Translations under genes and position numbers: made by a program | Part shown: positions 8,624 to 18,196 of the stretch, piece by piece | How positions within the stretch are numbered: position 1 is the stretch's first letter | Layout: each line of letters begins with the position of its first letter | Notes under the pieces: model-generated | The model's database searches: none | The model's input: the letters and a program-made list of their open reading frames with translations, nothing else | Told to the model about the DNA's origin: nothing | Origin: Micrococcales bacterium | Lineage (GTDB): Bacteria; Actinomycetota; Actinomycetes; Actinomycetales; Microbacteriaceae | Direction: 5' to 3' | Assembly (NCBI GenBank): GCA_017306245.1 | Contig: JAFKIY010000004.1 | Span: 62,001-126,000 of the forward strand | DNA: 64,000 nucleotides

Positions 8624-9750
8624 CAGTCTTCACCCTCAAAATTCGCGAGGTATGCGGCGTACTGGGCGCGCTGGCGCTCCAGCACAGGGTTCGCTTCGAT
8701 CTGCACGAAGTCGAAAACGCTCATCGTCTCCGGCTCCACCATCTCCTTGCATCCGGCCCGGAACTCGGCCGCGACGGAATCGGCTTTCGCCTTCACGCGA
8801 GCCTTCAGTTCGTCGGTGAAGATGCCCTTGTCCTCGAAGTATTTTTCCAGCCGGGTGATCGGGTCTTTCGCCTTCCACTCCGCGAGTTCTTCCGCGCTGC
8901 GGTAGCGCGTGGGGTCGTCGGATGTCGTGTGCGGCCCCATGCGGTACGTGACGGCCTCGATGAAGGTCGGTCCGCCACCGCGGTGAGCACGGTCGAGCGC
9001 GATGCGCGTGGCCGCCATCACGGCAAGCACGTCGTTGCCGTCCACGCGGATGCTCGGGATGCCGTAGCCGGGCGCGCGCTCAGAGATGTGCTTCGCCGCC
9101 TGGAGCCGAACCGGCTCCGAGATGGCCCAGTGGTTGTTCTGGCAGAAGAACACGACCGGAGCGTTGTAGGTGGCGGCGAAAATCATCGCCTCGTTCGTGT
9201 CGCCCTGGCTTGTCGCGCCGTCGCCGAAATAGGTGATCACGGCGGAGTCTGCGCCGTCCATCCGGACGCCGACCCCGTACCCGACGGCGTGGAGGGTTTG
9301 TGCGCCGATGATGACAGCCGGGATGGCCATCCGGTATTCGGTCGGATCCCAGCTGCCGTGCGCGTGGCCGCGCCACACGCGCACGAGGTCATCGAGCGGA
9401 ACGTTGCGGCAGTAGGCGACACCGTTCTCGCGGTAGCTCGGCATGATGAAGTCGTCGTCGCGGAGCGCGCGAGCTGAGCCGATCTGGGCGGCCTCCTGGC
9501 CGAGCAGCGGCGGCCACAGCCCGAGTTCGCCCTGGCGCTGCAGCGCTGTCGCCTCGACGTCGATGCGCCGTACGACGACCATGTCCTCGTAGAGGTCGGC
9601 GAGTTGGTCATCGGAGACATCGGCGATCCACCGGTCGAGGGTGGGATTGGCGTGGCGCCTGCCTTCGGCGTCGATGAGCTGAACGTAATCGCGGTCGTCG
9701 AGCAGGTCGACCTCCGAGTCGCTGGAATTTGACACAGTTGTACGCAACAC
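8623..9750 (-). CDS. 2-oxoacid dehydrogenase E1 alpha subunit
   Basis: A 375-residue thiamine-diphosphate enzyme. The TPP motif is ITYFGDGATSQGDTNEAMIFAA followed by FFCQNNHWAIS. The phosphorylation-loop-like region YRMGPHTTSDDPTRYR matches the branched-chain/pyruvate E1 alpha family. I chose the GTG at 9750 because GGAAGG lies six bases upstream and the length then fits. A longer in-frame reading to 9897 has no family similarity in the extra part. First gene of the E1 alpha-E1 beta-E2 operon. Confidence 0.88.
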   Translation of the reverse strand: MLRTTVSNSSDSEVDLLDDRDYVQLIDAEGRRHANPTLDRWIADVSDDQLADLYEDMVVVRRIDVEATALQRQGELGLWPPLLGQEAAQIGSARALRDDDFIMPSYRENGVAYCRNVPLDDLVRVWRGHAHGSWDPTEYRMAIPAVIIGAQTLHAVGYGVGVRMDGADSAVITYFGDGATSQGDTNEAMIFAATYNAPVVFFCQNNHWAISEPVRLQAAKHISERAPGYGIPSIRVDGNDVLAVMAATRIALDRAHRGGGPTFIEAVTYRMGPHTTSDDPTRYRSAEELAEWKAKDPITRLEKYFEDKGIFTDELKARVKAKADSVAAEFRAGCKEMVEPETMSVFDFVQIEANPVLERQRAQYAAYLANFEGED

Positions 9751-9916
9751 TTCACGCCTTCCTTCGGGATTCTCGACTGGTGAGTCGCTGATCCACTCCA
9801 GAGGATCGGCCCAGCTTGTTGGCAGACCGACCCGCTCCAGCACCGTTGACTGGCATATAGCGAGATTACGCAGTGCGGCTGGGAATTCACAACCCAACCT
9901 GCCGCGAGAGACAAAG

Positions 9917-9947
9917 AACGGGCCCGCCCTTTGTGGGGCGGACCCGT
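9917..9947 (-). terminator. Hairpin downstream of pnp
   Basis: AACGGGCCCGCC pairs with GGCGGACCCGTT across a short loop, about 13 bp with one mismatch. It lies 28 bases past the polynucleotide phosphorylase stop. Only a weak T tract follows on the minus strand, typical of high-GC terminators. Confidence 0.7.
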
Positions 9948-9974
9948 TCCTGTGTTGCGAAGCCGGAATGCAGA

Positions 9975-12233
9975 TCAGACTTCGGCTGGAACCTCTTCCG
10001 CCTCCGCCGGGACGGCGGCAGCGGCGTCCTCAACCGGGGACAGCGAAAGCTTTCCACGGTCGTCGATCTTGGTGATCTCCACCTGGATCTTCTGGCCGAC
10101 GGAGAGCACGTCTTCGACGTTCTCCACGCGCTTTCCTCCGGCGAGCTTGCGCACCTCGGAGATGTGCAGCAGGCCGTCCTTGCCTGGCGTGAGCGAGACG
10201 AACGCGCCGAACGTGGCGATCTTCACAACGGTTCCGAGGAACCGCTCTCCGACCTCCGGGTTCAGCGGGTTCGCGATCGCGTTCACCGCGGCGCGGGCCG
10301 CCTCGGCGGACGGGCCGTCCACAGCGCCGATGTACACGGTGCCGTCATCCTCGATCGAGATGTCGGCTCCCGTGTCGTCCTGAATCTGGTTGATCGTCTT
10401 GCCCTTCGGGCCGATCAGCTCGCCGATCTTGTCGAGCGGGATCTGCACGCTGATCACGCGCGGCGCGGTCGGTGCCATCTCATCCGGGGCATCGATCGCG
10501 GCGTTCATGACGGCGAGGATCGCCGTGCGGGCTTCCTTCGCCTGGCCGAGCGCGCTGTCGAGCACCGAGGACGGGATGCCATCGAGCTTCGTGTCCAGCT
10601 GGATCGCCGTGACGAACTCGCTCGTACCGGCGACCTTGAAGTCCATGTCGCCGAGGGCATCCTCCGCACCCAGGATGTCGGTGAGTGCCGCGTAACGGAC
10701 CTCTCCATCCACGGTGTCGGACACGAGGCCCATCGCGATGCCGGCGACAGGTGCGCGCAGCGGCACACCCGCGTTCAGCAGCGACAGGGTCGATGCGCAC
10801 ACGGAACCCATCGACGTCGAACCGTTGGAACTGAGAGCCTCAGACACCTGACGGATCGCGTACGGGAACTCCTCGCGGGGCGGAAGCACCGGCGCGAGCG
10901 CGCGCTCGGCGAGGAAGCCGTGCCCGATCTCGCGGCGCTTCGGGCTGCCCACTCGGCCGGTTTCACCGGTGGAGTAGGGCGGGAAGTTGTAGTGGTGCAT
11001 GTAACGTTTCTTCGTCACCGGGGCGAGAGAATCGATCTGCTGCTCCATCTTGAGCATGTTCAGAGTCGTGACGCCCAGGATCTGGGTCTCTCCGCGCTGG
11101 AAGATCGCCGAACCGTGAACGCGCGGGATGACCTGCACCTCGGCGTCGAGCGGGCGGATGTCCGCGAGGCCGCGTCCGTCCATCCGAACGCCCTCGGTCA
11201 GGATGCGTCCGCGAACGACCTTCTTCGTGACCGACTTGTACGCGGCGCTGACCTGGTTGTTGGCGCCCTCCGGCAGCTCGCCTGCCTCGACCTTCGCGGC
11301 GATGGCATCCTTCACGCGCGTCTTGAGCTCGTCGTCGGCGTTCTGCCGCTCGACCTTGCCCGCGATCTTGTAGACACTCGCGAGCTCGGTCTCGGCGAGT
11401 GCCGCGACAGCGTCGTAGGTGGCATCGTCGTACGGAGGGAAGACCGGGTATTCCTGGATCTCCTTGGCCGCCTGAGCAGCCATCTCTGCCTGAGCCTTCA
11501 CGAGCTGGGCCAGGAACGGCTTCGCCGCTTCGAGGCCCTGCGCCACGATCGCCTCGTTGGGCTTCGTCGCACCGGCCTTGATGAGCTCCCACGCGTGCTC
11601 GGTGGCTTCGGCCTCGACCATCATGATCGCGACGTCTTCCTTGCCGTTCTTGTCCGTCACAATGCGGCCGGCAACAGTGAGGTCGAACACGGCCTCTTCG
11701 AGCTGCTCGTGCTTGGGGAACGCCACCCACTGGTCGCCGATAAGCGCCATGCGGATCCCGGCAATGGGACCGCTGAACGGCAGACCGGAGATCTGGGTGG
11801 ATGCGCTGGCCGCGTTGATCGCGAGCGCGTCGTAGAACTCGCCCGGCGCGATGCTGAGCACCGTGATGACGATCTGGACCTCGTTGCGAAGCCCATCGAC
11901 GAACGACGGGCGCAGCGGGCGGTCGATCAGGCGGCAGACCAGGATGGCCTCCGTCGACGGGCGACCTTCGCGGCGGAAGAAGCTTCCGGGGATCTTGCCT
12001 GCGGCGTAGGAACGCTCCTCGACATCCACCGTGAGGGGGAAGAAGTCGAAGTTGTCCTTGGGGTGCTTGCCGGCGCTGGTGGCGCTCAGCAGCATGGTGT
12101 CTTCGTCGAGGTACGCAGCGACGGCACCCTGTGCCTGCTGCGCGAGACGGCCGGTTTCGAACCGGACCGTGCGCTTGCCGAACTTGCCGTTATCCAAAAC
12201 GGCTTCGGCGAATTTGATTTCTGGACCCTCCAT
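9975..12233 (-). CDS. pnp: Polynucleotide phosphorylase
   Basis: A 752-residue 3'-5' exoribonuclease and polymerase of the RNA degradation machinery. Two RNase PH-like core domains are separated by an all-alpha region. The second core carries [23 protein letters not shown] domain follows ([20 protein letters not shown]) and then an S1 domain ([19 protein letters not shown]). The ATG at 12233 is chosen because the family begins here (MEGPEIKF) and AGGAG lies about ten bases upstream; the further in-frame reading to 12353 is leader. rpsO, often its neighbour, lies 12 kb away. Confidence 0.97.
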   Translation of the reverse strand: MEGPEIKFAEAVLDNGKFGKRTVRFETGRLAQQAQGAVAAYLDEDTMLLSATSAGKHPKDNFDFFPLTVDVEERSYAAGKIPGSFFRREGRPSTEAILVCRLIDRPLRPSFVDGLRNEVQIVITVLSIAPGEFYDALAINAASASTQISGLPFSGPIAGIRMALIGDQWVAFPKHEQLEEAVFDLTVAGRIVTDKNGKEDVAIMMVEAEATEHAWELIKAGATKPNEAIVAQGLEAAKPFLAQLVKAQAEMAAQAAKEIQEYPVFPPYDDATYDAVAALAETELASVYKIAGKVERQNADDELKTRVKDAIAAKVEAGELPEGANNQVSAAYKSVTKKVVRGRILTEGVRMDGRGLADIRPLDAEVQVIPRVHGSAIFQRGETQILGVTTLNMLKMEQQIDSLAPVTKKRYMHHYNFPPYSTGETGRVGSPKRREIGHGFLAERALAPVLPPREEFPYAIRQVSEALSSNGSTSMGSVCASTLSLLNAGVPLRAPVAGIAMGLVSDTVDGEVRYAALTDILGAEDALGDMDFKVAGTSEFVTAIQLDTKLDGIPSSVLDSALGQAKEARTAILAVMNAAIDAPDEMAPTAPRVISVQIPLDKIGELIGPKGKTINQIQDDTGADISIEDDGTVYIGAVDGPSAEAARAAVNAIANPLNPEVGERFLGTVVKIATFGAFVSLTPGKDGLLHISEVRKLAGGKRVENVEDVLSVGQKIQVEITKIDDRGKLSLSPVEDAAAAVPAEAEEVPAEV

Positions 12234-12540
12234 GTGGGGGTTTTCTCCTTTGCTGGTGTCGCACCCCCGTGTGGGGCGCGGCGCGAACGTTCGGAGCAGG
12301 AGAAGGCAGTCAGGGGCGCGCAGCGATTGCGCCGGGGCGCCGGTTCTGATCAACAGTAGAAATACACCGTACGAGTCGGGATACCACCACCGGTGACCAG
12401 CATCTTGCCAGCCTGCTCCGTGGTCGGCCCGGACGCACCCCGAAGGAGCGGTACCGAAACAACCTCGTAGAGTCTACCAGCCGGGCCTCCGGCAACATAG
12501 CGGCGACGCGCGCCCGACCGGAAAACTGCCACGCACCGCG
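12234..12540 (-). promoter_or_regulatory. pnp promoter and long 5' leader
   Basis: About 300 bases hold no recognisable gene. TAGACT at 12471-12476 (minus strand) is a good -10 element and would give a 5' leader of about 230 bases. The leader has several short GC hairpins, for example GCGCA-GCGAT-TGCGC near 12318-12332. Long structured leaders of pnp mediate autoregulation through RNase III in enterobacteria; a comparable role here is inference. A 60-codon frame through it (12350-12532) resembles no family I recognise. Confidence 0.45.
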
Positions 12541-13395
12541 CTACCCGCGCACCCGCGCAACCTCCGCGCGGACCGCCGGCACGACCTCTGCCGCGAAGCG
12601 CTCGACGGCAGTCGAATCATCCGTAGCGAGAATGAACGTGCCCATCCCGTACTCGATCGCGAGGTGAACCAGGCGCTCCACGGTGGCGCTGTCCGCATCG
12701 ATGTTGAGCATGCGGCGGATGTCCCCGGGCGCGCGGCCGGCCTCGCTCGCGCCCTCATCGATTCTGGCATTCATGTCGGCAAGGGCATCGATGCTCTTCA
12801 GGTAACCGAAGGAGGGAACCCAACCGTCGGCCGCGCGGCCGGTCAGTCGCAGCATGCGCGGGCCGTAAGCGCCGATCGAGATGCTGATCGGGTGCGGTGT
12901 CGCGGGTCCCCGTTTCGCTCCACGAACGGCATAGTACTCGCCGTCCACGCGGGCGCCGCCCGGCTCATCGACCGCCCACAGCGCGCGAATGACGCGGATC
13001 GCTTCCTCGAGCGCTTGCACGGACTCGCCCGGCGCGAGCCGCCGGCCGCCCACCGCTTCGATCGCATCCCAGAACCCGCCGGCCCCCAGACCGAGCTCGA
13101 ACCGGCCGCCGCTCAACAGGTCCAGCGTTGTGGAGGCTCTCGCGAGAACGACGGGCAGCCGCAGCGGAAGGTTCGTCACATTCGCCGAGAGCCGTGCCCG
13201 CGTGGTGCGGCCGGCGACGAACGCGAGCAGGCTCCACGCATCCAGCAGGGCGGGCTGGTAGGGGTGGTCCTGGAACGTCACAAGGTCGAATCCGAGCGTA
13301 TCGCTCAACTCCGCCAGCGCGACCACCCGGTCCGGTTTCGCCGCGCTCGGCGTGATGAAGGTGCCGAACTGGATGTCGTGCCCGTAATCCGTCAT
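12541..13395 (-). CDS. LLM-class (luciferase-like) flavin/F420 oxidoreductase
   Basis: A 284-residue TIM-barrel protein of the bacterial luciferase superfamily. It opens with the strand IQFGTFITP, followed by LAELSDTLGFDLVTFQDHPY, and has the conserved LDLLSGGRFELGLGAGGFWD block, which forms the cofactor site. Many actinobacterial members use F420 rather than FMN; the sequence does not decide. The substrate is unknown. It is divergent from the transhydrogenase operon, with 94 bases between the starts. Confidence 0.85.
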   Translation of the reverse strand: MTDYGHDIQFGTFITPSAAKPDRVVALAELSDTLGFDLVTFQDHPYQPALLDAWSLLAFVAGRTTRARLSANVTNLPLRLPVVLARASTTLDLLSGGRFELGLGAGGFWDAIEAVGGRRLAPGESVQALEEAIRVIRALWAVDEPGGARVDGEYYAVRGAKRGPATPHPISISIGAYGPRMLRLTGRAADGWVPSFGYLKSIDALADMNARIDEGASEAGRAPGDIRRMLNIDADSATVERLVHLAIEYGMGTFILATDDSTAVERFAAEVVPAVRAEVARVRG

Positions 13396-13489
13396 GAGTC
13401 CCAGCCTCCCATGGCCGTCAACGGTTTTGCGTTGTCAAGAATTCCCTCGCGCAGTGAGTACGCTGGGACTATCCCGAAAGGAGCCGCCC

Positions 13490-14722
13490 GTGCGAGTTGG
13501 TGTAACGCGAGAACAACGTGCAGGAGAACGGAGGGTCGCGGCAACACCGGAAACGGTCGAGCAGTTGACCAAGCTTGGCCTCGAGGTCGTCGTCGAAAAA
13601 GGTGCGGGCGTCGAATCCGGCATCTCGGATGCGGCATACAAGCACGCGGGCGCCACGATCGCACCGACGCTCGCACTCGGCAAGCTCGATGTGCTCCTCC
13701 ACGTGCGCCCGTTGTCGGAGACCACGGCGAAGGCGCTCAGGAAGGGCGCCGTCACGATCGGAATGGCCTCCCCGTCCACCGAACTGCCCACGGTAACTGC
13801 ACTCGCCAAGTCGGGCGTCACGTCGTTCGCACTCGAGCTCATCCCGCGAATTTCCCGCGCCCAGTCCATGGATGCGCTGAGCTCGCAGGCGCTCGTCGGC
13901 GGCTACCGCGCCGTGATCGAAGCTATCGCGAGGTATCCGCGGTTCTTCCCCCTGTACATGACCGCGGCCGGCACGATCCCGCCCGCGAAGGTGCTCGTGC
14001 TCGGCGCGGGAGTGGCCGGACTGCAGGCGATCGGCACGGCGAAGCGCCTTGGAGCGCGGGTCTCCGCGAACGACATCCGTGCCGCATCCGCCGACGAGGT
14101 GCGCTCGATGGGCGGCACGTTCATCAACCTGGACCTCGACGCGGCGGCGGAGGGCACCGGCGGTTACGCCAAGGAGCTCGCCGAAGACCGGGCGAAGCGC
14201 CAGCGCGAGTTGCTGGCCCCGCACATCGCCTCCTCGGATGTGCTCATCACGACGGCGGCAATTCCCGGCCGCGCCGCGCCCCTGCTCGTCACGACCGACA
14301 TGGTGAAGGGGATGCGCGCCGGTTCGGTCGTCATCGACCTCGCTGCTGAGTCCGGCGGCAACGTCGAGGGTGTCGTCGCCGGCAAGGACACGCCGGTACC
14401 CGTCGACGGCGGAACCGTCACGCTCGTGGGGCTCAAGGATGCCCCCTCCGCGATCCCCTCCGACGCGTCGCGGCTCTACGCCAAGAACGTCGCGAACCTG
14501 CTCGCGCTCATGACCGCTGACGGCACGGTCGCACCGGACTACACCGACGAGGTCGTCAGCGGAGCATGCCTGACCAGGGACGGCACCATCGTGCACGAGC
14601 CCACCGCGAACGCCCTGGCCGAAAAGAGGGCCCCGGCGAAGAAGGCGCCAGCGAAGAAAGCCACGGCAAAGAGACCCGCAACCGCCGCGAAAGCAGCAAC
14701 CACCAGGAAGGGAGCGAACTGA
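13490..14722 (+). CDS. pntAA: NAD(P) transhydrogenase subunit alpha, part 1 (dI)
   Basis: A 410-residue NAD(H)-binding dI component of proton-translocating transhydrogenase, related to alanine dehydrogenase. It opens VGVTREQRAGERRVAATPE and has the Rossmann segment VLVLGAGVAGLQAIGTAKRLGA. The GTG at 13490 is chosen: AAAGGAG lies seven bases upstream and the family starts here. Unusually, the last ~32 residues form a Lys/Ala/Pro tail with repeated PAKKA units, resembling a histone H1 tail. First gene of a coupled three-gene operon that makes NADPH at the expense of the proton gradient. Confidence 0.93.
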   Translation: MRVGVTREQRAGERRVAATPETVEQLTKLGLEVVVEKGAGVESGISDAAYKHAGATIAPTLALGKLDVLLHVRPLSETTAKALRKGAVTIGMASPSTELPTVTALAKSGVTSFALELIPRISRAQSMDALSSQALVGGYRAVIEAIARYPRFFPLYMTAAGTIPPAKVLVLGAGVAGLQAIGTAKRLGARVSANDIRAASADEVRSMGGTFINLDLDAAAEGTGGYAKELAEDRAKRQRELLAPHIASSDVLITTAAIPGRAAPLLVTTDMVKGMRAGSVVIDLAAESGGNVEGVVAGKDTPVPVDGGTVTLVGLKDAPSAIPSDASRLYAKNVANLLALMTADGTVAPDYTDEVVSGACLTRDGTIVHEPTANALAEKRAPAKKAPAKKATAKRPATAAKAATTRKGAN

Positions 14723-15060
14723 TGGAACCGATGGAGGCCGTCGTCCTTCTCACCTACACCGTGCTCGCGATCTTCGTCGGCTTCGAAGTCGTCTCGAAAG
14801 TCACGAGCAAGCTGCACACCCCTCTCATGTCGGGCGCCAACGCCATCCACGGGATCATCCTCGTTGGAGCCATCATCGTCGCCAGCGAGACAACCGACCC
14901 GTGGTTGCTGACCGTCGCGATCATCGCGGTCGTCCTGGCGACCGCGAACGTCGTCGGCGGATTCGTGGTCACCGACCGGATGTTGGAAATGTTCCGGTCG
15001 AAGAAGCCGGCGAAGTCGTCGGCACCTGCCGAGAGCGCCACTGCGGAGGTTGCCAAGTGA
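14722..15060 (+). CDS. pntAB: NAD(P) transhydrogenase subunit alpha, part 2 (membrane)
   Basis: A 112-residue membrane component with three hydrophobic helices (about 7-27, 40-60 and 66-90). The segment TPLMSGANAIHGIILVGA is characteristic of the family. The ATG shares one base with the TGA of the preceding gene. The charged, Ala/Lys-rich end may lie in the cytoplasm. With pntB it forms the proton channel. Confidence 0.92.
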   Translation: MEPMEAVVLLTYTVLAIFVGFEVVSKVTSKLHTPLMSGANAIHGIILVGAIIVASETTDPWLLTVAIIAVVLATANVVGGFVVTDRMLEMFRSKKPAKSSAPAESATAEVAK

Positions 15061-16430
15061 AACTCCTCAGCCCCGAGTGGACCGCACTCCTTTACCTGGT
15101 CGCCGCCGTCTGCTTCATCCTCGCGCTCAAGGGGCTTTCCTCCCCCAAGCACGCTCGCCGAGGCAACCTGATCGGCGCGACCGGCGCCCTCATCGCGATC
15201 GTCACCGTATTCCTGTCGATCCATGTCGAGAACTTCCTGCTCATCATCGCCGCCATCGCCGTGGGAACGGCCATTGCCGTGCCCATCGCGCGCAAGGTGC
15301 AAATGACGCAAATGCCGCAGCTCGTCGGCGGCTTCAACGGCGTCGGCGGCGGTGCGGCAGCACTCGTCGCGGTGCTCGAACTTGGCCAGCATGAAGACAT
15401 CGGGTTCCGCATCGCCGTCGTCTTCACGATGCTGATCGGGGCGATCTCGTTCTCCGGCTCCGCCATCACCGTGTTGAAGCTGCAGGAACTCATGACCACG
15501 CGTCCCGTGTTGTTCCCCGGCCTGCGCTGGATCATGTCGCTCGCGGTCCTCGCCTCGATTGTCTCCGGCGTGTTCGTGGTGATCTCCGGCAACTGGGTGT
15601 GGGCCGTAGCCCTTCTCGTTCTCGGCCTCATCGTCGGTGTTCTGCTCGTGCTGCCGGTGGGCGGCGCGGATGTCCCGATCGTCATCTCGCTGCTCAACGC
15701 GTTCACCGGCATCGCCGTCGCGGCGAGCGGAATCGTGCTCGGGAACGTGCTGCTTCTCGTCGCCGGCACGCTCGTCGGCGCGAGTGGAACCATCTTGACC
15801 ATGGCGATGGCCAAGGCGATGGGCCGCGGGGTCACCGGCATCCTGTTCGGCGCGTTCAAGGGCGGGTCCACCGCGGGTTCCACGACCGTGAGCGATCGCC
15901 CGGTGCGGTCGAGCACCCCGGAGGATGTCGCCGTGCAGCTCGGTTACGCGCAGAACGTCGTCATCGTGCCCGGATACGGTCTCGCCGTAGCGCAGGGTCA
16001 GCACACGATCGCCGAACTGGCGACGACGCTCGAGGAGCGCGGCGTGCATGTCGTCTTCGGCATCCACCCCGTCGCGGGCCGCATGCCAGGGCACATGAAC
16101 GTGCTGCTCGCCGAGGCGAACGTGCCGTACGAATCGCTCAAGGAGCTCGACGAGGTCAACTCGGAGTTCAAGTCCACCGACGTCGTGCTCGTCGTCGGCG
16201 CGAATGACGTCGTGAACCCTGCGGCGAAGTCGACCCCGGGATCCCCCATCTACGGCATGCCCATTCTCGAGGTCGGCGACGCGAACCAGATCGTGTTCCT
16301 GAAACGCTCGATGCGCCCCGGTTTCGCCGGCATCGAGAACGAGTTGCTGTACGACCCCAAGACGGAACTGCTGTTCGGGGACGCGAAGGATTCGCTCGGC
16401 GCGGTGCTCGCGGCGGTCAAAGCGCTGTAG
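15057..16430 (+). CDS. pntB: NAD(P) transhydrogenase subunit beta
   Basis: A 457-residue protein. The N-terminal half has about eight transmembrane helices with QMPQLVGGFNGVGGGAAALVA. The C-terminal NADP(H)-binding dIII domain has VPGYGLAVAQGQH, FGIHPVAGRMPGHMNVLLAE and VVGANDVVNPAA. The GTG overlaps the pntAB stop (GTGA), with GGAGG upstream. The 3' end overlaps the convergent permease gene by 14 bases. Confidence 0.95.
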   Translation: MKLLSPEWTALLYLVAAVCFILALKGLSSPKHARRGNLIGATGALIAIVTVFLSIHVENFLLIIAAIAVGTAIAVPIARKVQMTQMPQLVGGFNGVGGGAAALVAVLELGQHEDIGFRIAVVFTMLIGAISFSGSAITVLKLQELMTTRPVLFPGLRWIMSLAVLASIVSGVFVVISGNWVWAVALLVLGLIVGVLLVLPVGGADVPIVISLLNAFTGIAVAASGIVLGNVLLLVAGTLVGASGTILTMAMAKAMGRGVTGILFGAFKGGSTAGSTTVSDRPVRSSTPEDVAVQLGYAQNVVIVPGYGLAVAQGQHTIAELATTLEERGVHVVFGIHPVAGRMPGHMNVLLAEANVPYESLKELDEVNSEFKSTDVVLVVGANDVVNPAAKSTPGSPIYGMPILEVGDANQIVFLKRSMRPGFAGIENELLYDPKTELLFGDAKDSLGAVLAAVKAL

Positions 16431-17466
16431 CAGGACCTCCGTGGCTCGCGGACGGCGTGGGTTCGCCGGCCGTTGATCGACCCGTGCGGCTTGCGACGGC
16501 GATCAGGAGGACTGCAAGGACCGCCCAGCCGAGAAGGATCAGCCAGGGCAGGAGGCTGTCTGCGCTCGGAAAGTAGGACTCGTTCCGCAGCAGGTTGCCT
16601 GCAGCCCCGGGCGGGAACCACTGCCCGATCGCGCCCCACGGTCGCACGATGAACTCGGGCGGCAGCGTGGCGCCGGAGATCGGATTGGCGAACAGGACGA
16701 AGACGACCGCGGCAAGACCGAGCCCTCCCCGCCCCAGGAGGGCGGCAAGACCAACCGTGGTGCCGCCGATGGCGAGGAGCGCCAGTGCGATCACCCCCAC
16801 GTTGACCAGGTAGCTGCCCTGAAGCCCGCCGAACCACCCCTGCAGGATTCCGGCGATCGTGAATCCCCCGACGACGGCGAGGACGAGGATCGCAGTCAGG
16901 CGCCGCCACATTCCGACAACGACGAGCGAAATGACGACACCGCCGATCAGCCCGCCGAGAACCAGCGGAAATGTCGACGCCGACAGGATCACACCGTTGG
17001 GGTCTGCGGAAACCAGCGGAACCACGTCGGTCACCGGCACCGTGATGGGTGTCGATGGCGCCTGGCCCTGGGCGGCCATCGCCTTCGTGAGGTTCGCCGC
17101 GAGTTCAGGTGAAAATTTGCCGAGCATCCCGGCGATCGCCGCATTCGCGGCGGAACTCACGAGGATTTCGGGGCTCGGTGCGAGGACGATGGCGCCGTAA
17201 ACCTTTCGAGTCTCGATGAGTTGGACTGCAGCGTCGCGGTCGGACACGGTGGACAATGCGAAGAGGTCGGGCGACTGGGCGGCAAGTCCCGATTCGAATT
17301 GCGTCACCTGGGCGTCGGGGCCGGCCATGGCCAGCGGGATGCTCTTCGGTTCCGCAGTGACAGCGGGCCACAGGAATGCCAGCAGGATCACCCCCACGAT
17401 GGCGGCGAGCGCGACGCCCATGACGCTCAATCGGGCCCACGGGGTCTTGGCGAGGGTTGCGTTCAT
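16417..17466 (-). CDS. ABC-2/YhgE-Pip-like membrane protein under TetR control
   Basis: A 349-residue membrane protein. One N-terminal helix (about 14-34) is followed by an extracytoplasmic domain of about 140 residues, then five or six more helices (from about 165) and a hydrophilic tail. This topology resembles ABC-2-type permease and YhgE/Pip-domain exporters, but no ATPase is next to it. A TetR gene is divergent. A near-perfect operator lies 19 bases upstream of the ATG, overlapping its expression signals. Drug or lipid efflux is plausible but not shown. Confidence 0.7.
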   Translation of the reverse strand: MNATLAKTPWARLSVMGVALAAIVGVILLAFLWPAVTAEPKSIPLAMAGPDAQVTQFESGLAAQSPDLFALSTVSDRDAAVQLIETRKVYGAIVLAPSPEILVSSAANAAIAGMLGKFSPELAANLTKAMAAQGQAPSTPITVPVTDVVPLVSADPNGVILSASTFPLVLGGLIGGVVISLVVVGMWRRLTAILVLAVVGGFTIAGILQGWFGGLQGSYLVNVGVIALALLAIGGTTVGLAALLGRGGLGLAAVVFVLFANPISGATLPPEFIVRPWGAIGQWFPPGAAGNLLRNESYFPSADSLLPWLILLGWAVLAVLLIAVASRTGRSTAGEPTPSASHGGPATAL

Positions 17467-17484
17467 GGGAAACCTCCTGATAAC

Positions 17485-17498
17485 AGAATGATCGTTCT
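17485..17498. promoter_or_regulatory. TetR operator 1 (before permease gene)
   Basis: AGAATGATCGTTCT, the core of a longer near-palindrome 17481-17502 (TAACAGAA...TTCTGTTA). The same 14-mer recurs with one mismatch at 17530-17543 in inverted orientation, 45 bp away centre to centre. Confidence 0.75.
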
Positions 17499-17529
17499 GT
17501 TAGTTTCCACCCGCGGGTCGAATTAAACA

Positions 17530-17543
17530 AGAACAATCATTCT
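17530..17543. promoter_or_regulatory. TetR operator 2 (inside tetR promoter)
   Basis: AGAACAATCATTCT; its reverse complement AGAATGATTGTTCT differs from operator 1 at one position. It ends four bases before the -10 element of the tetR gene, an ideal place for autorepression. Confidence 0.72.
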
Positions 17544-17546
17544 CTT

Positions 17547-17552
17547 TATACT
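17547..17552 (+). promoter_or_regulatory. -10 element, leaderless promoter of tetR
   Basis: TATACT-CGGAAC-GTG: a near-consensus -10 six bases before the GTG start, with no ribosome site between. Operator 2 lies just upstream, in the spacer to the -35 region. Confidence 0.65.
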
Positions 17553-17558
17553 CGGAAC

Positions 17559-18152
17559 GTGCCCAAAGTGTCCGACGAGTATCGAGAGTCCCAGCGAGCA
17601 AGGATCGCGGATTCCGCTCTGCGTGTGTTCGCGCTCAAAGGCTTCCAGAAAACCTCGATGGCCGACATCATCGCCGACTCCGGCATGTCTGCCGGCGCGA
17701 TCTACGCGTACTTCCCGGGCAAAGCGGACATCATCGCCGAGGTTGCCGGACGGGTGCTCGGCACCCGGATCGCCAGTATCGAGCGTCTCGCCGGCCGCGA
17801 AACGCTGCCTGCTCCCAGCGACCTCATCCGCACGATACTCTCCGGGCTCCGCGACGAGCTGGGGAATCCGAGCATCGTCCTGCAGGTCTGGGGCGAGGCC
17901 GTCAACGACCGCCAGCTCCGCCCGCTCGCCAACGAGGCGTTCGGTCGGCTGCTCAACGCATTCCGCCTCTACCTTGCGGCGTGGCAGCAAACCGCGCACA
18001 ACCTGCAACCGGCGGCAGCGGATGCCCTCGCCCGCGAACAGGCGCCCCTCCTGTTGAGCGCGTGCCAGGGCTACCTCGTACAGCTCGCCCTCCTCGACGA
18101 CTTCGATTCGGACTTCTATCTCGACCGGGTCGTTGCGAACCTGCCGCACTAG
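17559..18152 (+). CDS. TetR-family repressor of the divergent permease
   Basis: A 197-residue repressor. The N-terminal helix-turn-helix covers about residues 10-57 (ALRVFALKGFQKTSMADIIA, MSAGAIYAYFPGKADII). The C-terminal domain is helical. It is divergent from a membrane protein with two matching operators between them, so it almost certainly represses both. The GTG start follows from the -10 spacing. Confidence 0.88.
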   Translation: MPKVSDEYRESQRARIADSALRVFALKGFQKTSMADIIADSGMSAGAIYAYFPGKADIIAEVAGRVLGTRIASIERLAGRETLPAPSDLIRTILSGLRDELGNPSIVLQVWGEAVNDRQLRPLANEAFGRLLNAFRLYLAAWQQTAHNLQPAAADALAREQAPLLLSACQGYLVQLALLDDFDSDFYLDRVVANLPH

Positions 18153-18196
18153 CGAACCGGAATTTGGCCGGAGGGCTCTCCGCGGGGCGGCGGAAC

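Noticed and set aside
6239..8905. 888-codon plus-strand frame across the E2 and E1 genes
   Set aside because: Antisense shadow of the 2-oxoacid dehydrogenase operon; low complexity and no recognisable domain.
9873..12359. 828-codon plus-strand frame opposite pnp
   Set aside because: Antisense shadow; the pnp reading has all expected domains.
12350..12532. 60-codon frame in the pnp leader
   Set aside because: No ribosome site at the start and no family similarity. The likely -10 element lies inside the frame, so most of it would precede the transcript.
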